In this document: positions 1 through 12,418 of the stretch, piece by piece | Position numbering within the stretch: the stretch's first letter is position 1 | How the letters are laid out: each line of letters starts with the position of its first letter | NCBI GenBank assembly: GCA_025201365.1 | Contig: JAIXMF010000002.1 | Location: 620,001-684,000 of the forward strand | DNA length: 64,000 bases | From: Syncephalis plumigaleata | Taxonomy: Eukaryota; Zoopagomycota; Zoopagomycetes; Zoopagales; Piptocephalidaceae | Reading direction: 5' to 3' | Translations under genes and position numbers: made by a program | The notes under the pieces: generated by a model | What the model saw: only the letters and a program-made list of their open reading frames with translations | Told to the model about the DNA's origin: nothing | The model's database searches: none

Positions 1-2
1 TA

Positions 3-34
<32 letters not shown>

Positions 35-40
35 CATCTC
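1..40. repeat. TATCTCTC-type microsatellite
   Basis: The window opens with an irregular pyrimidine-rich simple repeat built from TATC and TCTC units. It lies in the upstream region of the first gene. No other signal is visible in it. Confidence 0.8.
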
Positions 41-289
41 ATTTCCCCAGTTTACAACGCGTGCGTGCGTCTTTCATCTACTACTACTACTACCACTACT
101 ACCGTAACTACAGCTCTTTCTCTTTAACTATCATTCATCTGACCTGTTTGTCGTCTGTTTGTTAGTTTGTGTTCACATATTATTGTTACCATCTATCTCT
201 TTCGCTTTTGAAGAGATTCTTTATTCACTTGCTTTCTAAGAAAGAAGAAAAGAAGAAGAAAAAGGAAACTACACTTGATTATTGCCAAG

Positions 290-1804
290 ATGTTGATGAA
301 AGAGTTTCGCGTTGTGATGAACTGTACCGAGGCCGAGTACCAGGTCGCTCAGCTCTATGCCGTGGCTGAACAAAGTAAAGAAGAAACGGGCGCCGATGGA
401 GATGGCGTTGAGATCACCAAGAACGAGCCATACGATAATGAGCACGGCAAGGGTCAATATACCTATAAGATCTACCATTTGACCAAGTAAGTTATTATCT
501 GTACGGTGGTGGTGGCGATAATAGAAGTGGTATAGTATGATTTCATTGCCATTCATAATCATAACACGCGATGAATTGCTGCGATGCATTATGCGTTGAT
601 GGCAAGTGGACTTGCAATGGCAATGGCTCTCTTAATGTCTTCTAAGGTCATGTGGCAACAGATCTGCATCGGATACGTGTATCACGCGCGTATCATATGC
701 ACTTGTCGTGATATCCGTCACTACAGGTCACATGCATCCAGCAAGGCGAATATGCATCAATGTTATTGTGCAAACATTTGCTAACTGAAATGTGTCTATG
801 CATCAATGATAGCAAAGTACCTGGATGGGTTCGTGCATTGGCTCCATCTGGTGCATTAGAACTATACGAAGAAGCATGGAATGGCTACCCATACTGCAAA
901 ACTGGTGAGTACTACTATCGCTATTATTATCACAGTATAAATATTGATTGCTAATCTATTGTCAAATTGAACTATAGTACTTACGGTAAATATCACAATG
1001 CTTAATAAGCATATAGTATGCAACATACTAATAATGATAATAATGAATAGAACGGTTATATGAAGGATAAATTCAAGTTGATTATCGAGACACAGCATGT
1101 CGATAATAGCCGTGGTGAAATTGATAATGTAAATAGATTCACGTTGAAATACATCATAACACAATCACTAATTAGTTTATTGTTGCTGCTACTACATCAT
1201 AGGCACTTAACCTTACAAAAGATCAACTTGCCAAACGGGAAGTAGTGCTATTGGATATTGCAAAGGAAGAGGTATCCAAGAAGGACTATCGTGAAGATCA
1301 AGATCCTACAAAGTTCAAGAGTGAAAAGACAGGACGTGGTCCTCTTACCGGTGATTGGATTGTAAGTAGACACCACCACTATTACTACTACTAGATCACG
1401 AGTAACAGCTAACAATGCCACATTAGAAAACCGTTGATCCAGTCATGACATGCTATAAACTGGTCACCATTGAATTCAAATGGTTCGGTCTTCAGGGTAG
1501 AGTTGAAAGCTTCATTGCCGATGTAAGTAACATTGTAATTACTACATTATATGACATTGATTAACAATATACACAATAGGCTGTTCGTACATTATTTGTC
1601 AACTTTGGACGTAAACTCTTCTGCTGGACCGACAAGTGGTACGGCATGACTATGGAGGATATCCGAGCATTGGAAGAAAAGACAAAGCATGATTTGGATG
1701 AGGTAAGTCTAGATATATATATATACATATATATATTAATACTCTATCTTTATGATAAATAGAAACGAAAGGCTAAAGCAGCAGCAGCGGAAGCTTCATC
1801 TTAA
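290..1804 (+). CDS. Phosphatidylinositol transfer protein (class I PITP)
   Basis: Cytosolic START-like lipid carrier that exchanges phosphatidylinositol and phosphatidylcholine between membranes. The spliced product is 264 aa, close to the 270 aa of animal PITPs. It begins [18 protein letters not shown] and keeps the family blocks [29 protein letters not shown]-like FKWFGLQ and [15 protein letters not shown]. Exons read from splice signals and frame are 290-486, 813-904, 978-985, 1051-1128, 1203-1361, 1427-1522, 1580-1702 and 1763-1804. The third exon is only 8 nt but is needed: it supplies the codons joining CKT to NGYMKDKF in frame. The first intron (326 nt) is long for this window. The start was chosen at the first ATG matching the family N terminus. 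The identity is secure; which membranes it serves is not visible. Confidence 0.93.
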
Positions 1805-2257
1805 GCATATCATTGTTATGGTCATCTAGATTATGCCATATTTCTCACCCATTCTCATTCTCACTATAAATCATGATAATACGTCGTGTGCAGTGCTTTC
1901 TATAGACGCTTTAAGCAATGACCCATTTATCTTGAACTACTTACTACTACTACTATTACCATTATAATGGATAAGACTGCAATCCATTATTAACATCTCG
2001 CCCCTTATTGATTTTCAAATACACTTATATTTTCGAATACATTTCTAATTATTGTAGCGTATACTAAATGATAATATGAATAGAGAATAAGCATGTGTAA
2101 CATCTATATGACAATCTATCAATCATCTTTTTCTTTCTTGATTATTTTCTCTATGCTGGTTTTACTGTATTTTACTACTATTTAATATTTCCCTACAGCA
2201 TAGTATAGAGTATTCAGTACTGATTGCATTAGACTTGTAACGGATTCCACACGTAGT
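1805..2257. other. Intergenic, no gene seen
   Basis: AT-rich spacer between two genes on the + strand. It must hold the 3' end of the PITP transcript and the promoter of the next gene. I see no coding potential, tRNA or repeat in it. Confidence 0.6.
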
Positions 2258-4568
2258 ATGAGTGATAATGAGAATGACGAAACAAATACAACAGCAGCAG
2301 CAGCTAGCACACCAATAACGTTTATCGATCTTGTTGGCGATGAATCAATAGTGGAACAAGAGAATGTAGAGGAGAGAAGCGACGATAATGATAGTGCATT
2401 CCAAAGTATCGAATATGCCATGGAACCGACTAATATTGGCAACTTGACACGTAAACGACCTCGACTAGAGGCAACTGAAAATGATAATGACGATGATGAC
2501 GCAGCACAGTGTAGCATCTGCTTTGATCAATGGACACAACTGGGATCACATCGTGTTGTCTCACTTGCTTGTGGACATCTTTTTGGAGACAGGTAATAAT
2601 GAATGATGACATGCAATAAGACTCATCAACTAATAGAATAACAAGTTGTATTCGAAAGTGGTTAGCTAGTGATAGTCGTGGAGCATCAGCTCGTGGTAAA
2701 TGTCCACAGTGCAAGTAAGTGATTCTGTGCATTGTAATATCAATTCGTGTATAATGCACCGCTAATCAATGTCGTGAATATAGTCGTCGATGTGCACGTA
2801 AAGATATTCGACCTATTTGGATGCAACGTGCTATAGCTGTTGATAATTCGGAAGTAGTTAAAGCACAAAGAGATCTAGCAGATGAGCGTGATCAACGAGT
2901 AAACCTCGAACGAGAAAAGGCTCGATTACAATCTGCTTATAAAATGGCATTGGTGAGTGACTATTACGATATTGTAAATGGAAAGAAAGGAACAATTACT
3001 CACTCATATGTGCAATAGCGTGATTTGGAGGAGACTCAGCATGAGTTGGCATTATTAAAATCACGAGCAGAAAGGTAAATGAACATGATGTTAATTAGTT
3101 AATAACTTCCAATAACTGATATACTCGATTGAACAAACTAGTGGATTGACCATAGTTGATTCAACTGGGGATGTCGCGATAAACAGCCATTCATCACGAT
3201 CTAACTTGGCTGTAAATCTTGATAATCATGTCAATTTTGTATTGGAACAATCGATACCATTTACTCAGGTAATCATTATGATGCTAGTTGAAGATAATCA
3301 TGATAAAAATACTAATAATGACATGCTTAGACTGATTCATTACTAAAAGTATTAGCTTTAAGACCTAACTCGAATCTCGCCTATGTAGGATGTCGTATTC
3401 CTTCCCAGTCTAGTTCACAGAGTAAGAATAGTTTCGGTATTGTACAATTTGAACTCGACACATCCACGCAGAGCCAGTCCATATGTCATTCTCAACAAAT
3501 ACGTAATATATGTACACATACGCTTGATCCACTTGTTATGAGTGTTAGCACTGATTGCACACTTCAACTATCATCATTCTCTACGGCATGTCATTCCGTA
3601 CAAACGTGAGTAATGTCGAATATGCATATTCATCGTGACATTGCTAATAGGTGATTCGTTAGATTTGAATTGGGAATACCCGGATGGTCATGTGCATGGC
3701 ATCCGCATAATCCAACTATAGTGGCTGCTGGCCTAATCAACGGTAGTATCCTGTTATTCGATCGTAGACAGCCTCGACTACCCTTGGAACGATTGAACGG
3801 TAAAGATTGGCTGGGAACAAAGCCGGTACACTCGCTTAATTTCTTCGAGTCAAGCAAAATTCATTTAGCGGCAGCTAATCATGATCATGCCTTTGCCTGG
3901 TCGTGGGATGAACTACACATTAACGCGAATACAGAACATGCAAATAGTCATTTATTATGTAGGCCACCTTTAGGTAAGTGTAGTTGTAATATTACATGAC
4001 ATCTATACTCGTCTAAACTATGCAAATGACAATAGGAACATTTTGTTACGATATGAACATTTATTCTTCAACTGATCATGAATCTAAACAAGTCTACGCT
4101 ATCTTCTCGCATAAATCCAGTCAGCCTAAGCAATCTATATATTGTGTAGGTTCTATTGTATGTGCGACAAACGACGAGAATGCATTCTCAGTTACAAAGT
4201 CAAGCTTTACCGAAGAACAACGCTATATATTTCCTTACTCTCATAAATCGTCAACTCGCAGTACTATCTTTCCTCTACCCATCTCGAGACATACTAGTGA
4301 GCAGTCATTAGTTGCTGCTCTACCGATGGATTTCCATCATTCGGTAGGTGATTATGATGATGATGATGATTTAAGCATGTAAGATACTAATCGTTGAACT
4401 TGATAGTTGAAGTTTTACAATGTACAAAATCAAACCCTTTTACCATCTACACTCGTATTCTCCGATTGTACATCCATATTAGCAGTTCGTCATCAGCAAC
4501 AACAAGAGCAGCATCGTTTAGCTGTTCTAACTAATACGCATCTCTACACTTATCGAATAAATGATTGA
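2258..4568 (+). CDS. RFWD3-like RING and WD40 E3 ubiquitin ligase
   Basis: Likely E3 ubiquitin ligase of the RFWD3 family, which in animals acts on RPA at stalled forks and in crosslink repair. An acidic N-terminal region (about 85 aa, with a DLVGDE stretch) is followed by a RING finger: CSICFDQW, CGHLFGD, CIRKW and KCPQC. A coiled coil (QRDLADERDQRVNLEREKAR) comes next, then a WD40-type region with WSCAWHPHNPTIVAAGL and LLFDRRQP. The gene has several short introns. The last one opens at GTAGGT just after DFHHS, and the final exon ends LTNTHLYTYRIND at 4568. The acceptor after the first exon is ambiguous (AATAG or ACAAG, both in frame). The RING, coiled-coil and WD40 order supports the call; the repair role is inferred from the family. 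Confidence 0.82.
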
Positions 4569-4811
4569 CTACTCTCCACCTCTCACTTACTTACTTTCTA
4601 TGTTGTATATACAATCGATGTATTAATAACATAATCATTGCATGAAATGATTATGAATCTGAATTGAATTACAAGATCACAATGAAGAGTAATGATTTTT
4701 CTTTTTTTTCCACTTTCCATTTCCTTTTGTATAAACTAAAGTTAAAAAATAACCAAATTCCACGCTCGTCCCTTTCTCTTCACTCGTTCATAAAGGAATA
4801 TACACGTCAGT

Positions 4812-6044
4812 ATGTTTTGCGATTTGGCATTGACACTGCAGAAGAACAGCACGACAGCGCAGCATGTTCAACTGTTGTCTACAGCCTATGAATGTAAGCT
4901 TATACTCCTATTTGTATATTCATATACTTAATTAGTGTAGTAGGATATCGTGTCGTTGCTTGTCATCAGGAAATATCAAGTAAAGAAATTACCAAGAAGG
5001 TAATGAATATGAATAAGAGGAGATATAAAGAAACACTAGAGTAACGAGCAAATACACCATTGATATCGTTATGACAATGGTAGACGTTGCGTCCTGTCAC
5101 TATCCCACAGGAAATAACTCGTCCGCGTGCATTATCACGATTAACCGTGGTATTAGAGGCAGCCGACAATAATTATAGTATGGTATCTAATTAAATGGAT
5201 ATACACGCGTAGACACACGACTAAACATTGTTGCATGTTGTATCATTGAATAAGGGTTCTGGTAATGCTTTGTTGGCACCATTCGATATAATAGCGGTAC
5301 GGCCTACTACAGAGAAGGCATTACAGATTGCTTGTAGCACGCTGGATGTAGATATCATTTCATTGAATCTATCAAGTCGTCTTCCATTCTACCTCAAGCA
5401 CACGCTGATTAATCAGGCAATTTCTCGTGGTATTTGTTTTGAGATCACTTATGCACCAGCCATTCGTAGTAAGTATAACTAGTTTCGATTAATCTCGACA
5501 CTATTGTCCTCCTTGTTATTGACGTGCAACCACCACCACCACTAGATGCTGCATCACGACGACAACTTATATCCAATGCGACATCATTGGTACGCGTCAC
5601 ACGAGGACGACATATTATTGTGGCAAGCGATGCTGCAACTGCACTGGAACTACGCGGTCCCTATGATATCATTAATTTGTAAGTTATAACCCCATTTATT
5701 TCCATGCTAGTCGTATACATGGACTGACACCCACATCATCACTAGTTGTTCGCTTTTTGGCATGAATCAAAGTGCAGCACGCGATTGCCTTACGCATAAT
5801 GCGCGACAAGTACTTTATCATGCTGGTAAGTAGCTGTCTCTATTGGTAAACGTGTAATCATCTCGTCTAATGATATCATCCCTAATTAATAGCTACAAGA
5901 CGTGCTGTTCATAAAGGCACAGTTGCATTGGCCGATGATATTGCTAGTGCATTAGATGAAAAGCCATCAATATCCATTGATACTGATGCTATTATGAATG
6001 ACAATGATGATGATGATGATGATACTATGGATGTGAAAGAGTAA
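4812..6044 (+). CDS. Ribonuclease P/MRP protein subunit RPP30
   Basis: TIM-barrel protein subunit of RNase P and RNase MRP, which trim tRNA 5' leaders and process pre-rRNA. The first exon reads MFCDLALTLQKNSTTAQHV. The next restores ELGYRVVACHQEI. Later exons carry the family blocks FDIIAVRPTTEKALQIAC, LDVDIISLNLSSRLPFYLK, ISRGICFEITYAPAIR and RGPYDIINFCSLFGM. Six introns fit the frame; the intron before GSGNALLAPFDIIAV opens with GTATCT and ends in AAG. The C terminus is an acidic tail with a run of Asp (about residues DNDDDDDDTMD). Length and domain agree with fungal Rpp1/RPP30. It converges with the MUTYH gene on the opposite strand. Confidence 0.92.
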
Positions 6045-6574
6045 AGTTTATTATTACGTCAGTTATTTCTATTTTAATTAAAGAAAGAAGAAAAGGACAT
6101 ACTATTAGACATGAAATGATTCAATTATAGAATAGATTTATTGTAGTAGTAGTAGTAGTAATTGATGATGAACTCATGATATCAACTTGATAGATCAAAA
6201 TCAATCAAGGTGACCTTTAGCTAGGCCTGAACTATATCACGCGTTGGATTGGAGGCTCTATCCTTGTAAACCATGATATCCAAATGATAATGTTAGTATT
6301 GCGCAGAATAACACACTACGAATGACCTACTTTTACTGTTCAGATCATCATGCAAAATACCAATACTATGCAGGTAGGATAATCCTATCATAAGCGATAA
6401 TGGTACGCAAACAATGTGCTATACAAAATAACGTTGCTTGCGAGAACTCTTGTTGAATAGTTTGTTTATTATTGAGAGTATTAGCGAGTTAGAACGGAAC
6501 ATAATACAAATAGTGTTTAGCTAATAGTAATGGTAATGGTAACAAGAATGACTGGATAAAAGTGTGATATGTGC
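6045..6574. other. Convergent intergenic spacer
   Basis: About 530 bp between the 3' ends of the RPP30-like and MUTYH-like genes. It contains a short run of GTA triplets near 6145 and no convincing coding segment or RNA gene. It probably holds the two transcript ends. Confidence 0.55.
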
Positions 6575-8931
6575 TTATATTGCTTTTGTAAAATAACTTA
6601 GTATAGTATTCGATGTGGATGTTGTAGTCCTGCTTTTAGCTATCCCTTTGCCTGACTTGTTCACTTTCTATTGAGGAACTATTAGTACAATTGATAACAA
6701 TACATTGCTCACTACTTACCTGTAGTCTATGCTTCTCTAATAATTTATAAGCCTTTTTGAGGGCAGTGGGTATTGCTTCGTCGAGTAGATTAGATTGCGG
6801 TATCCAGCGATAGGCTTGATCGGTTGGGCCAGCAACTGCTGCTGCCATCCTATTGTCGTGTAGTTGCAACCATTCGACGTGATAAGTCTTGCGAATATGC
6901 GTAAACAAATGAGTGACACTACCGAGCGAGGTACACGTCCACATGCTTTGATCATCCAGTTCATAACTTGTAATGTATCGCTTGAGCCAGTCGATCAATG
7001 CTTCATCAGGGATGGATGCCTTCTTTTGTTCATCCGGATGGCCCAGCTCCCAAGTTGGAAACTCCCATAATCCAGCCAGTAATCCTGATGAATCCAAATA
7101 ATTAATCAGTACGACATATAGTACTACTACTGCTCATTCATTTACTTACCGTGATTAGGTCGACGTACAAGTAGATACTCTGAAATGGTATTCGATTTCG
7201 ATTCTATCTCATCGACATCATGCTTATTGCGTTCTATAATATAAACAGTGCAAACTACTTGATAGTTAGTATCAACTGGTGATGCATTAATAATACAGCT
7301 TAGATTACCTTCTTCTCGTTGTGCTTTCTTGACACCTTTACATGGATAGAATGCAACATGCGGAATAGATTCGACATCCACTTTTGTATTAACATACGGG
7401 GATGTCGCGCAAACACTGCAATCTATTCATTGTTTAGCATAGATCATTGTAATAATAAACATGTACATATTAACATATACACACCTGTATCATTGTCATA
7501 TTTATGATGCTTAATAATGTCTTGATCCATTGTTGTATGATCATTTTCCACTTGCTTATACGCTACAACCTTGAATCATTCGAATTAGTACAAGAAGGTA
7601 AAGCATACTAATATCAACTTACCTCTGCATAGGCACGACAACGTGTTCGCAATGGACATGCATTGCAATCGGGATTGACGGGTGTACAAATAGTGGCACC
7701 CAATTCCATTAATGCTTGGTTGAAATCACCCGGATGTTTACAATTGGCTACAAGTACACCGGCTAATTGCCTATATTGTTACCAGTGACAATGAGTAAGT
7801 ACATACACAAAGTAGTGAGCATGACCTACCAGAATAATTCTACGGTTATCGATTGCTTCATGTCACCTGCAATTGATCTCAATCGTGATATTACACGCTG
7901 TACATTACCATCAACAATGGGCACCGGTTGATTGTAAGCAATAGATGCAATAGCACCTGATAATCGTATTATTATTACTACATAAGATGGCATTGTATGA
8001 TGATCACACTACTTACCAGCGGTATAACGACCGATACCCGGCACTTTCTGTTCAAGTATCGATACATCTGTCGGTAGTATACCATCATATAATTGTACGA
8101 GCATCCTTGCTGCTTCATGAAGACGACGTGCTCGCGAGTAATAACCGAGACCTGCCCAGATCTTATTCACTTCCTATATTCCTGTAAGTTATACGACACT
8201 CGAATAACTTGGATTACTTTACCTCGATATCAGCATTGGCTAATGTTTGCACTGAAGGCCAACAGCTCATCCATCGTTTATAATACTCGACTACCGTTTT
8301 AACTTGCGTCTATTGAATTGATGTCCATTATTTATCATCATCACTTTATTCGCAATACTCGTATTTACCTGTTGCAACATTATCTCGCTCACCCATACTA
8401 TATTGTCATTGTAAGCTAATCATACTAAATGATTGCCATCCCATTTTACCTTCATAGGCACGCTGACCGAGTTGTTGTTGTTCTTGATCCTTCATAGATG
8501 ATATCTATTGCTCACGCTTTTAGCGCGTAACATTGTTACATATACATTTGTATTTACCTCTGTCGTGGGAGGTATTCGCCAGGGTAGTGTACGCGCTACT
8601 CTACGATACCATTGCAGTAATTCCTGTTGAATTACCTTTTGTTCCTCAATAGAGAATTCATGTAATAATTCCGAGTGTCGATAGCGATAACGTGGCTCTC
8701 TGAGACGTAACACTCGTGCGGTATCAACCAGGTCTTCTATGTCAGTAAGCGACGACGTGCATACTGAATCAGTACGAGTTACTCGACTTTTCGTATCTTC
8801 TCGTCTACGCTTTAATCCCACTTCACTGTCACTATGTGGTAAGCAAGTGATTAGCACTATTGTTGACTTCTTATAACTCGCGTATAGTATTACTCTTTTG
8901 TATTCAAACGTGCACGACGTCGTGTCTGCAT
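6575..8931 (-). CDS. Adenine DNA glycosylase (MutY/MUTYH)
   Basis: Removes adenine mispaired with 8-oxoguanine in base excision repair. The spliced protein starts [12 protein letters not shown], a basic stretch. It then shows the catalytic-core motif [11 protein letters not shown] (catalytic Glu), the helix-hairpin-helix [17 protein letters not shown], and VDGNVQR with the catalytic Asp. The iron-sulfur ligands are C-x6-C-x2-C-x5-C in [17 protein letters not shown]. The C-terminal NUDIX-like domain contains GLWEFPTWE and a VTHLFTHIR block. The reading frame continues past LLEKHRLQ, but a strong GTAAGT donor sits there. A 52-nt intron then leads to a short last exon ending [12 protein letters not shown] at 6575. 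That tail resembles the PCNA-binding peptide at the MUTYH C terminus, although the usual Gln is absent. The glycosylase call is secure; the tail is inferred. Confidence 0.93.
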
Positions 8932-10268
8932 TATTGCTACCAACAAATAGTGTGAGTTCAACAATAGAATAGCGAGAAAAGAATTTTATGATGAATTCGA
9001 CAAAACTCTATTATGGCAATCCATACTTAAAAACATTATATATGTCAAACGCCGTACAGCAATTGTACAATCCTCTCTTCAATCCTTCTATCAAAAATGG
9101 CAATGGCTATTATTAACATTGAATTTTGATTAACATTGATCTTGTTATCTTTATTTACATTACAAATGAATTTACTTGTATTCATCAATGAGAGAATAAA
9201 AAGAGTGAAATAACGCAATGTAAACTCTAGATGACAATTCATCGCTCATTAAGTGTATACTACGGATAATACATTATGCTTCCGTTCATTGATGTCATAC
9301 TCCCTGGAAGTATAGTCCCGCAACAGCATACGTTAGCCATTCCCCTGTTCACTTATCATGTCGTTCTCTAACCAATTTAGTCCATGAGATTAGTGACCCA
9401 TCTGTTTCTAACAATGCGCGGTTTTACAATAGGCAAGAATAGGAAGTGTGTGTATATGCGTGTTTGAGTGTGACGCCATTCAGAATAATCATAGAGTGTA
9501 TACCGCTTGTAACGTGTCGTTTCACAGTGAAAAATAGACGACGAACAAGTGTAATCATACAGTAACCGTTCAGCCTAATAAACATGTAGAATGGTCTGTG
9601 CCAACCTTGCACCACTCAGGCCAATATAGGACGTGTTACAATAGCACGAATTATTAGGTTGTTGTACACGCAACCTCTAAACTGTCCGTCATATGCCACT
9701 ACTCTATGTATTACCGTCATGCTGCCCCATATTATGTCATGGGGATTATATTCATAATAGTTATGATATGGATCAAGTTGTAGCGTCATTTTGCTCAATA
9801 GCAGCATTACGGTTACATTGCATATGTCAGCGTTAACTATTCTTGTGAATGGGCTTCAAACTTGCTTGTATACTAGTGTTTCAGGATACCTCTCGTCATT
9901 CATATATGATGTTACACGTATGCGATCTATCCTAGGACATTATTAACTTCTTGCTCATCGTTACGGCCTTATTCCTTTCGTATGGTATTAGATTGTTTCA
10001 AACTTTCTAATTGGTTGTTACCCTTAATGTAAACAGGTATGCTAATAATAAAGGCTTAACGCTTAGTATCTATTATACGCTCGTTCACTATAAATACGCC
10101 GCTGTTTTAGCAAGTAAATATTGCAACGATATCACCACCATTCAATACTATCACGTACCATCTTCATTCAATAACGGCCTGGCGCCTACGTTTTTACCCT
10201 ATTCGCTACATTTCTTCGCTTTCACTTCATCTACTGGCTTCTAACCTATAGGAACACCTCCATCAGTG
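8932..10268. other. Long intergenic region upstream of the LPMO
   Basis: About 1.3 kb with no open frame that resembles a gene and no tRNA or repeat that I can recognise. It separates the MUTYH start (-) from the secreted LPMO gene (+) and probably holds both promoters. A TATA-like TATAAATA lies at 10089. The length is unusual for this gene-dense window. Confidence 0.5.
10089..10096 (+). promoter_or_regulatory. Candidate TATA box of the LPMO gene
   Basis: TATAAATA about 180 bp before the ATG. A similar TATAAATAC-A-CGCC context occurs before the next secreted-protein gene (12411). The position suggests a 5' leader of roughly 150 nt. Inference from sequence only. Confidence 0.45.
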
Positions 10269-11567
10269 ATGCCATCATTAACAAAAATTGCCTTACTGGC
10301 CGCACTAGGTCTAAGCTCTCTGCAAAATGTGACCGCTCATTTGAATTTGTTCTCGCCAATTGCTCGTGGTGACTTCCGTATGGGAAGCAAATATGACATG
10401 GTCGATAACAATCTCAATGCACCGATCAATGCTGACGACTTTCCTGCCGATTTCCCTTGTCGTCATACAAAAGTGGGTCCAGTTACCGCCAAGTACACCG
10501 CTGGCAAGTCATTCGCCGTCATGTTCAAGCGAGGTAACTCGCATCGAGGTGGACATTGTCAATTCGCCATGTCCTACGATAACGGCAAGACCTGGGTGGT
10601 GCTCAAGAGTATCCTTGGAGTATGCTTCATGGATCTTGCCCCATGGACCTACCACATCCCACTGCCTAAGGGTGCCAAGAACGGCAAAGCTCTATTTGCC
10701 TGGGCTTGGATGAACGCCGAAGGCAATCGTGAATACTACATGAACTGTGCCGATGTCGAAATTGATGGCGGCAGTAAAAATGGCAGTCTCACCGGTCCCG
10801 AGCTATTTGTTGGCCAATTGGAAGGAAGGCCAAGACTTCCAGAATGGGCTTACAAAAAGGATCTCAAGCAGTGTGGAATTGACCACTTCATCAATCGTAA
10901 GGTTATCACCATCCCAACTGGTGCTAAACCCACCCGTGAAGGTACAGTGACTGGTGAAGCTTGCAACGGACATAAGGCAGCCAAGATGCCACCAGCCAGT
11001 ATTCCATGGAATCGTTTCCGTAACGATGATGGCGACGATGTGGATGAAAGTGTTAAGACATTCTTTATTGCCACTAGTGATAATCCAGGACCTGGTGTCA
11101 AGGGTGACAGTGAAGCCAAATATCCATATGTGAAGGGAGAGGATTATGTCATCCCAATTGACGGTGACACATCAGCACCATCAGCACCATCAACACCATC
11201 AACACCAAATAGCACGGTCACATACGGTAGCACCGAAGGTTCAAAGGATACATCTACCGATGCCACTGAAGGAGGCTACCCAACTGAGACCGACACTGCT
11301 CCTAAAGGCGACTCCAAGGATTCGTCTACTGACACTTACGGAGACGATAACGAGGACGATGGCGAAAAGAAAAATAAGGATAAGAAGAATAAGGATAAGA
11401 AGAATAAGGATAAGAAGAATAAGGATAAGAAGGAAGGAAAGAAGGACGGAAAGAAGAACGAGAAGGAAGAGTACAAGGAAGACAAGGACTATAAAGAAGA
11501 GAAGGAAGAGAAGGACTATAAGGAAGATAAGGAAGATAAGGAGGAGGAGTATAAGGAAGAGTACTAA
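10269..11567 (+). CDS. Secreted AA11-like lytic polysaccharide monooxygenase
   Basis: Copper enzyme expected to cleave chitin or a related polysaccharide oxidatively outside the cell. A single exon codes for 432 aa. Residues 1-23 are a signal peptide (MPSLTKIALLAALGLSSLQ), and cleavage after NVTA leaves His24 as the N-terminal residue, the first ligand of the histidine brace. The second ligand is likely in NSHRGGHCQFAMSYD. The block WAWMNAEGNREYYMNCADVEI is typical of AA11-type enzymes. The core ends near residue 240 and is followed by a Ser/Thr/Pro linker. The last 80 residues or so are almost only Lys, Asp, Glu and Tyr, with KNKDK repeats encoded by a 15-bp tandem repeat. No membrane anchor or carbohydrate-binding module is visible. 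The start is the ATG at 10269. Confidence 0.78.
   Translation: MPSLTKIALLAALGLSSLQNVTAHLNLFSPIARGDFRMGSKYDMVDNNLNAPINADDFPADFPCRHTKVGPVTAKYTAGKSFAVMFKRGNSHRGGHCQFAMSYDNGKTWVVLKSILGVCFMDLAPWTYHIPLPKGAKNGKALFAWAWMNAEGNREYYMNCADVEIDGGSKNGSLTGPELFVGQLEGRPRLPEWAYKKDLKQCGIDHFINRKVITIPTGAKPTREGTVTGEACNGHKAAKMPPASIPWNRFRNDDGDDVDESVKTFFIATSDNPGPGVKGDSEAKYPYVKGEDYVIPIDGDTSAPSAPSTPSTPNSTVTYGSTEGSKDTSTDATEGGYPTETDTAPKGDSKDSSTDTYGDDNEDDGEKKNKDKKNKDKKNKDKKNKDKKEGKKDGKKNEKEEYKEDKDYKEEKEEKDYKEDKEDKEEEYKEEY
11373..11432 (+). repeat. Four tandem copies of a 15-bp coding repeat
   Basis: Four perfect head-to-tail copies of AATAAGGATAAGAAG inside the LPMO gene, each coding for the five residues NKDKK. Such repeats change number easily by slippage, so the tail length may vary between strains. 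Confidence 0.9.
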
Positions 11568-12410
11568 ACGAGTGAACGCTAAGCTGTTTATTGTTGATGA
11601 TCTTATAATCGAGCATTACAAGTATAAATACGTCTTCTATAGGCAAAATAAAGATTGATGCTGGACATCATTGTTTTCTACTACATAAAAACGATTGCAT
11701 ATTATAATGATGAATTGAATATCCTCCTTAATAAGTGATGTTTTTTATTTCGATGTTTGTATTGACATGCGTTGTATTGTAATGACATCATCCAGAATGG
11801 ATGATATCTATTTGTGATCTGATGATTGACAAATTCGAAGCATGAATCCTGAAATAATCCACCAGTGTTCCATAATAAATGATCGAGATATGCGTGTCAC
11901 TTGAATAGTGAAATGGAAACAAGCACTTGCCGAAATAAGCAGATATATGTATCTGTTTGATACAGTAACGACAAGTGAGCAGTATTCTAATGCATGCATC
12001 AATCATTGTTGTTACGAGTAAATAGTTGACTTTCCCTTATCCCATATGTATTTGTATTGTCAATAGTGAATGCGTATACCGATAATCACTACTGCTCTAA
12101 GAATAGCTTGTATCGAATGCGATCAATTGTATAAAAGTGATCATTGTCCATTACTTTCACTACTCCGTATTTAAGAGAATGCCATGTGGTTGTTTCAACA
12201 TTCCATGACATCTGCTAATTTAAGATTATTGTAACTCTGACCAAAACAAAATCTGGTTTTTTACACTCTATGGAAATATTGATGGCCAATTTCAGTAATG
12301 TTCGCGTGTCAATAAACTGAAATAGATGGTGTCGACATGTTCTCCGAATCAATCCATCGTGATATGGAGGAAGCATCCAATATGCTTGCATTGCTATCTG
12401 TCCAATTCCC
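11568..12410. other. Intergenic, no gene seen
   Basis: Spacer between the LPMO gene and the next secreted-protein gene. It is AT-rich and has only short, unconvincing open frames. It holds the 3' end of the LPMO transcript and the upstream region of the gene at 12544. Confidence 0.55.
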
Positions 12411-12418
12411 TATAAATA
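12411..12418 (+). promoter_or_regulatory. Candidate TATA box
   Basis: TATAAATA 133 bp before the ATG of the secreted protein at 12544. The surrounding TATAAATACACGCC resembles the TATAAATACGCC before the LPMO gene. Confidence 0.45.

Noticed and set aside
11146-11658. 170-codon Arg/Ile/Lys-rich frame overlapping the LPMO tail
   Set aside because: Frame-shifted reading of the 15-bp repeats. The LPMO frame has the signal peptide and domain.
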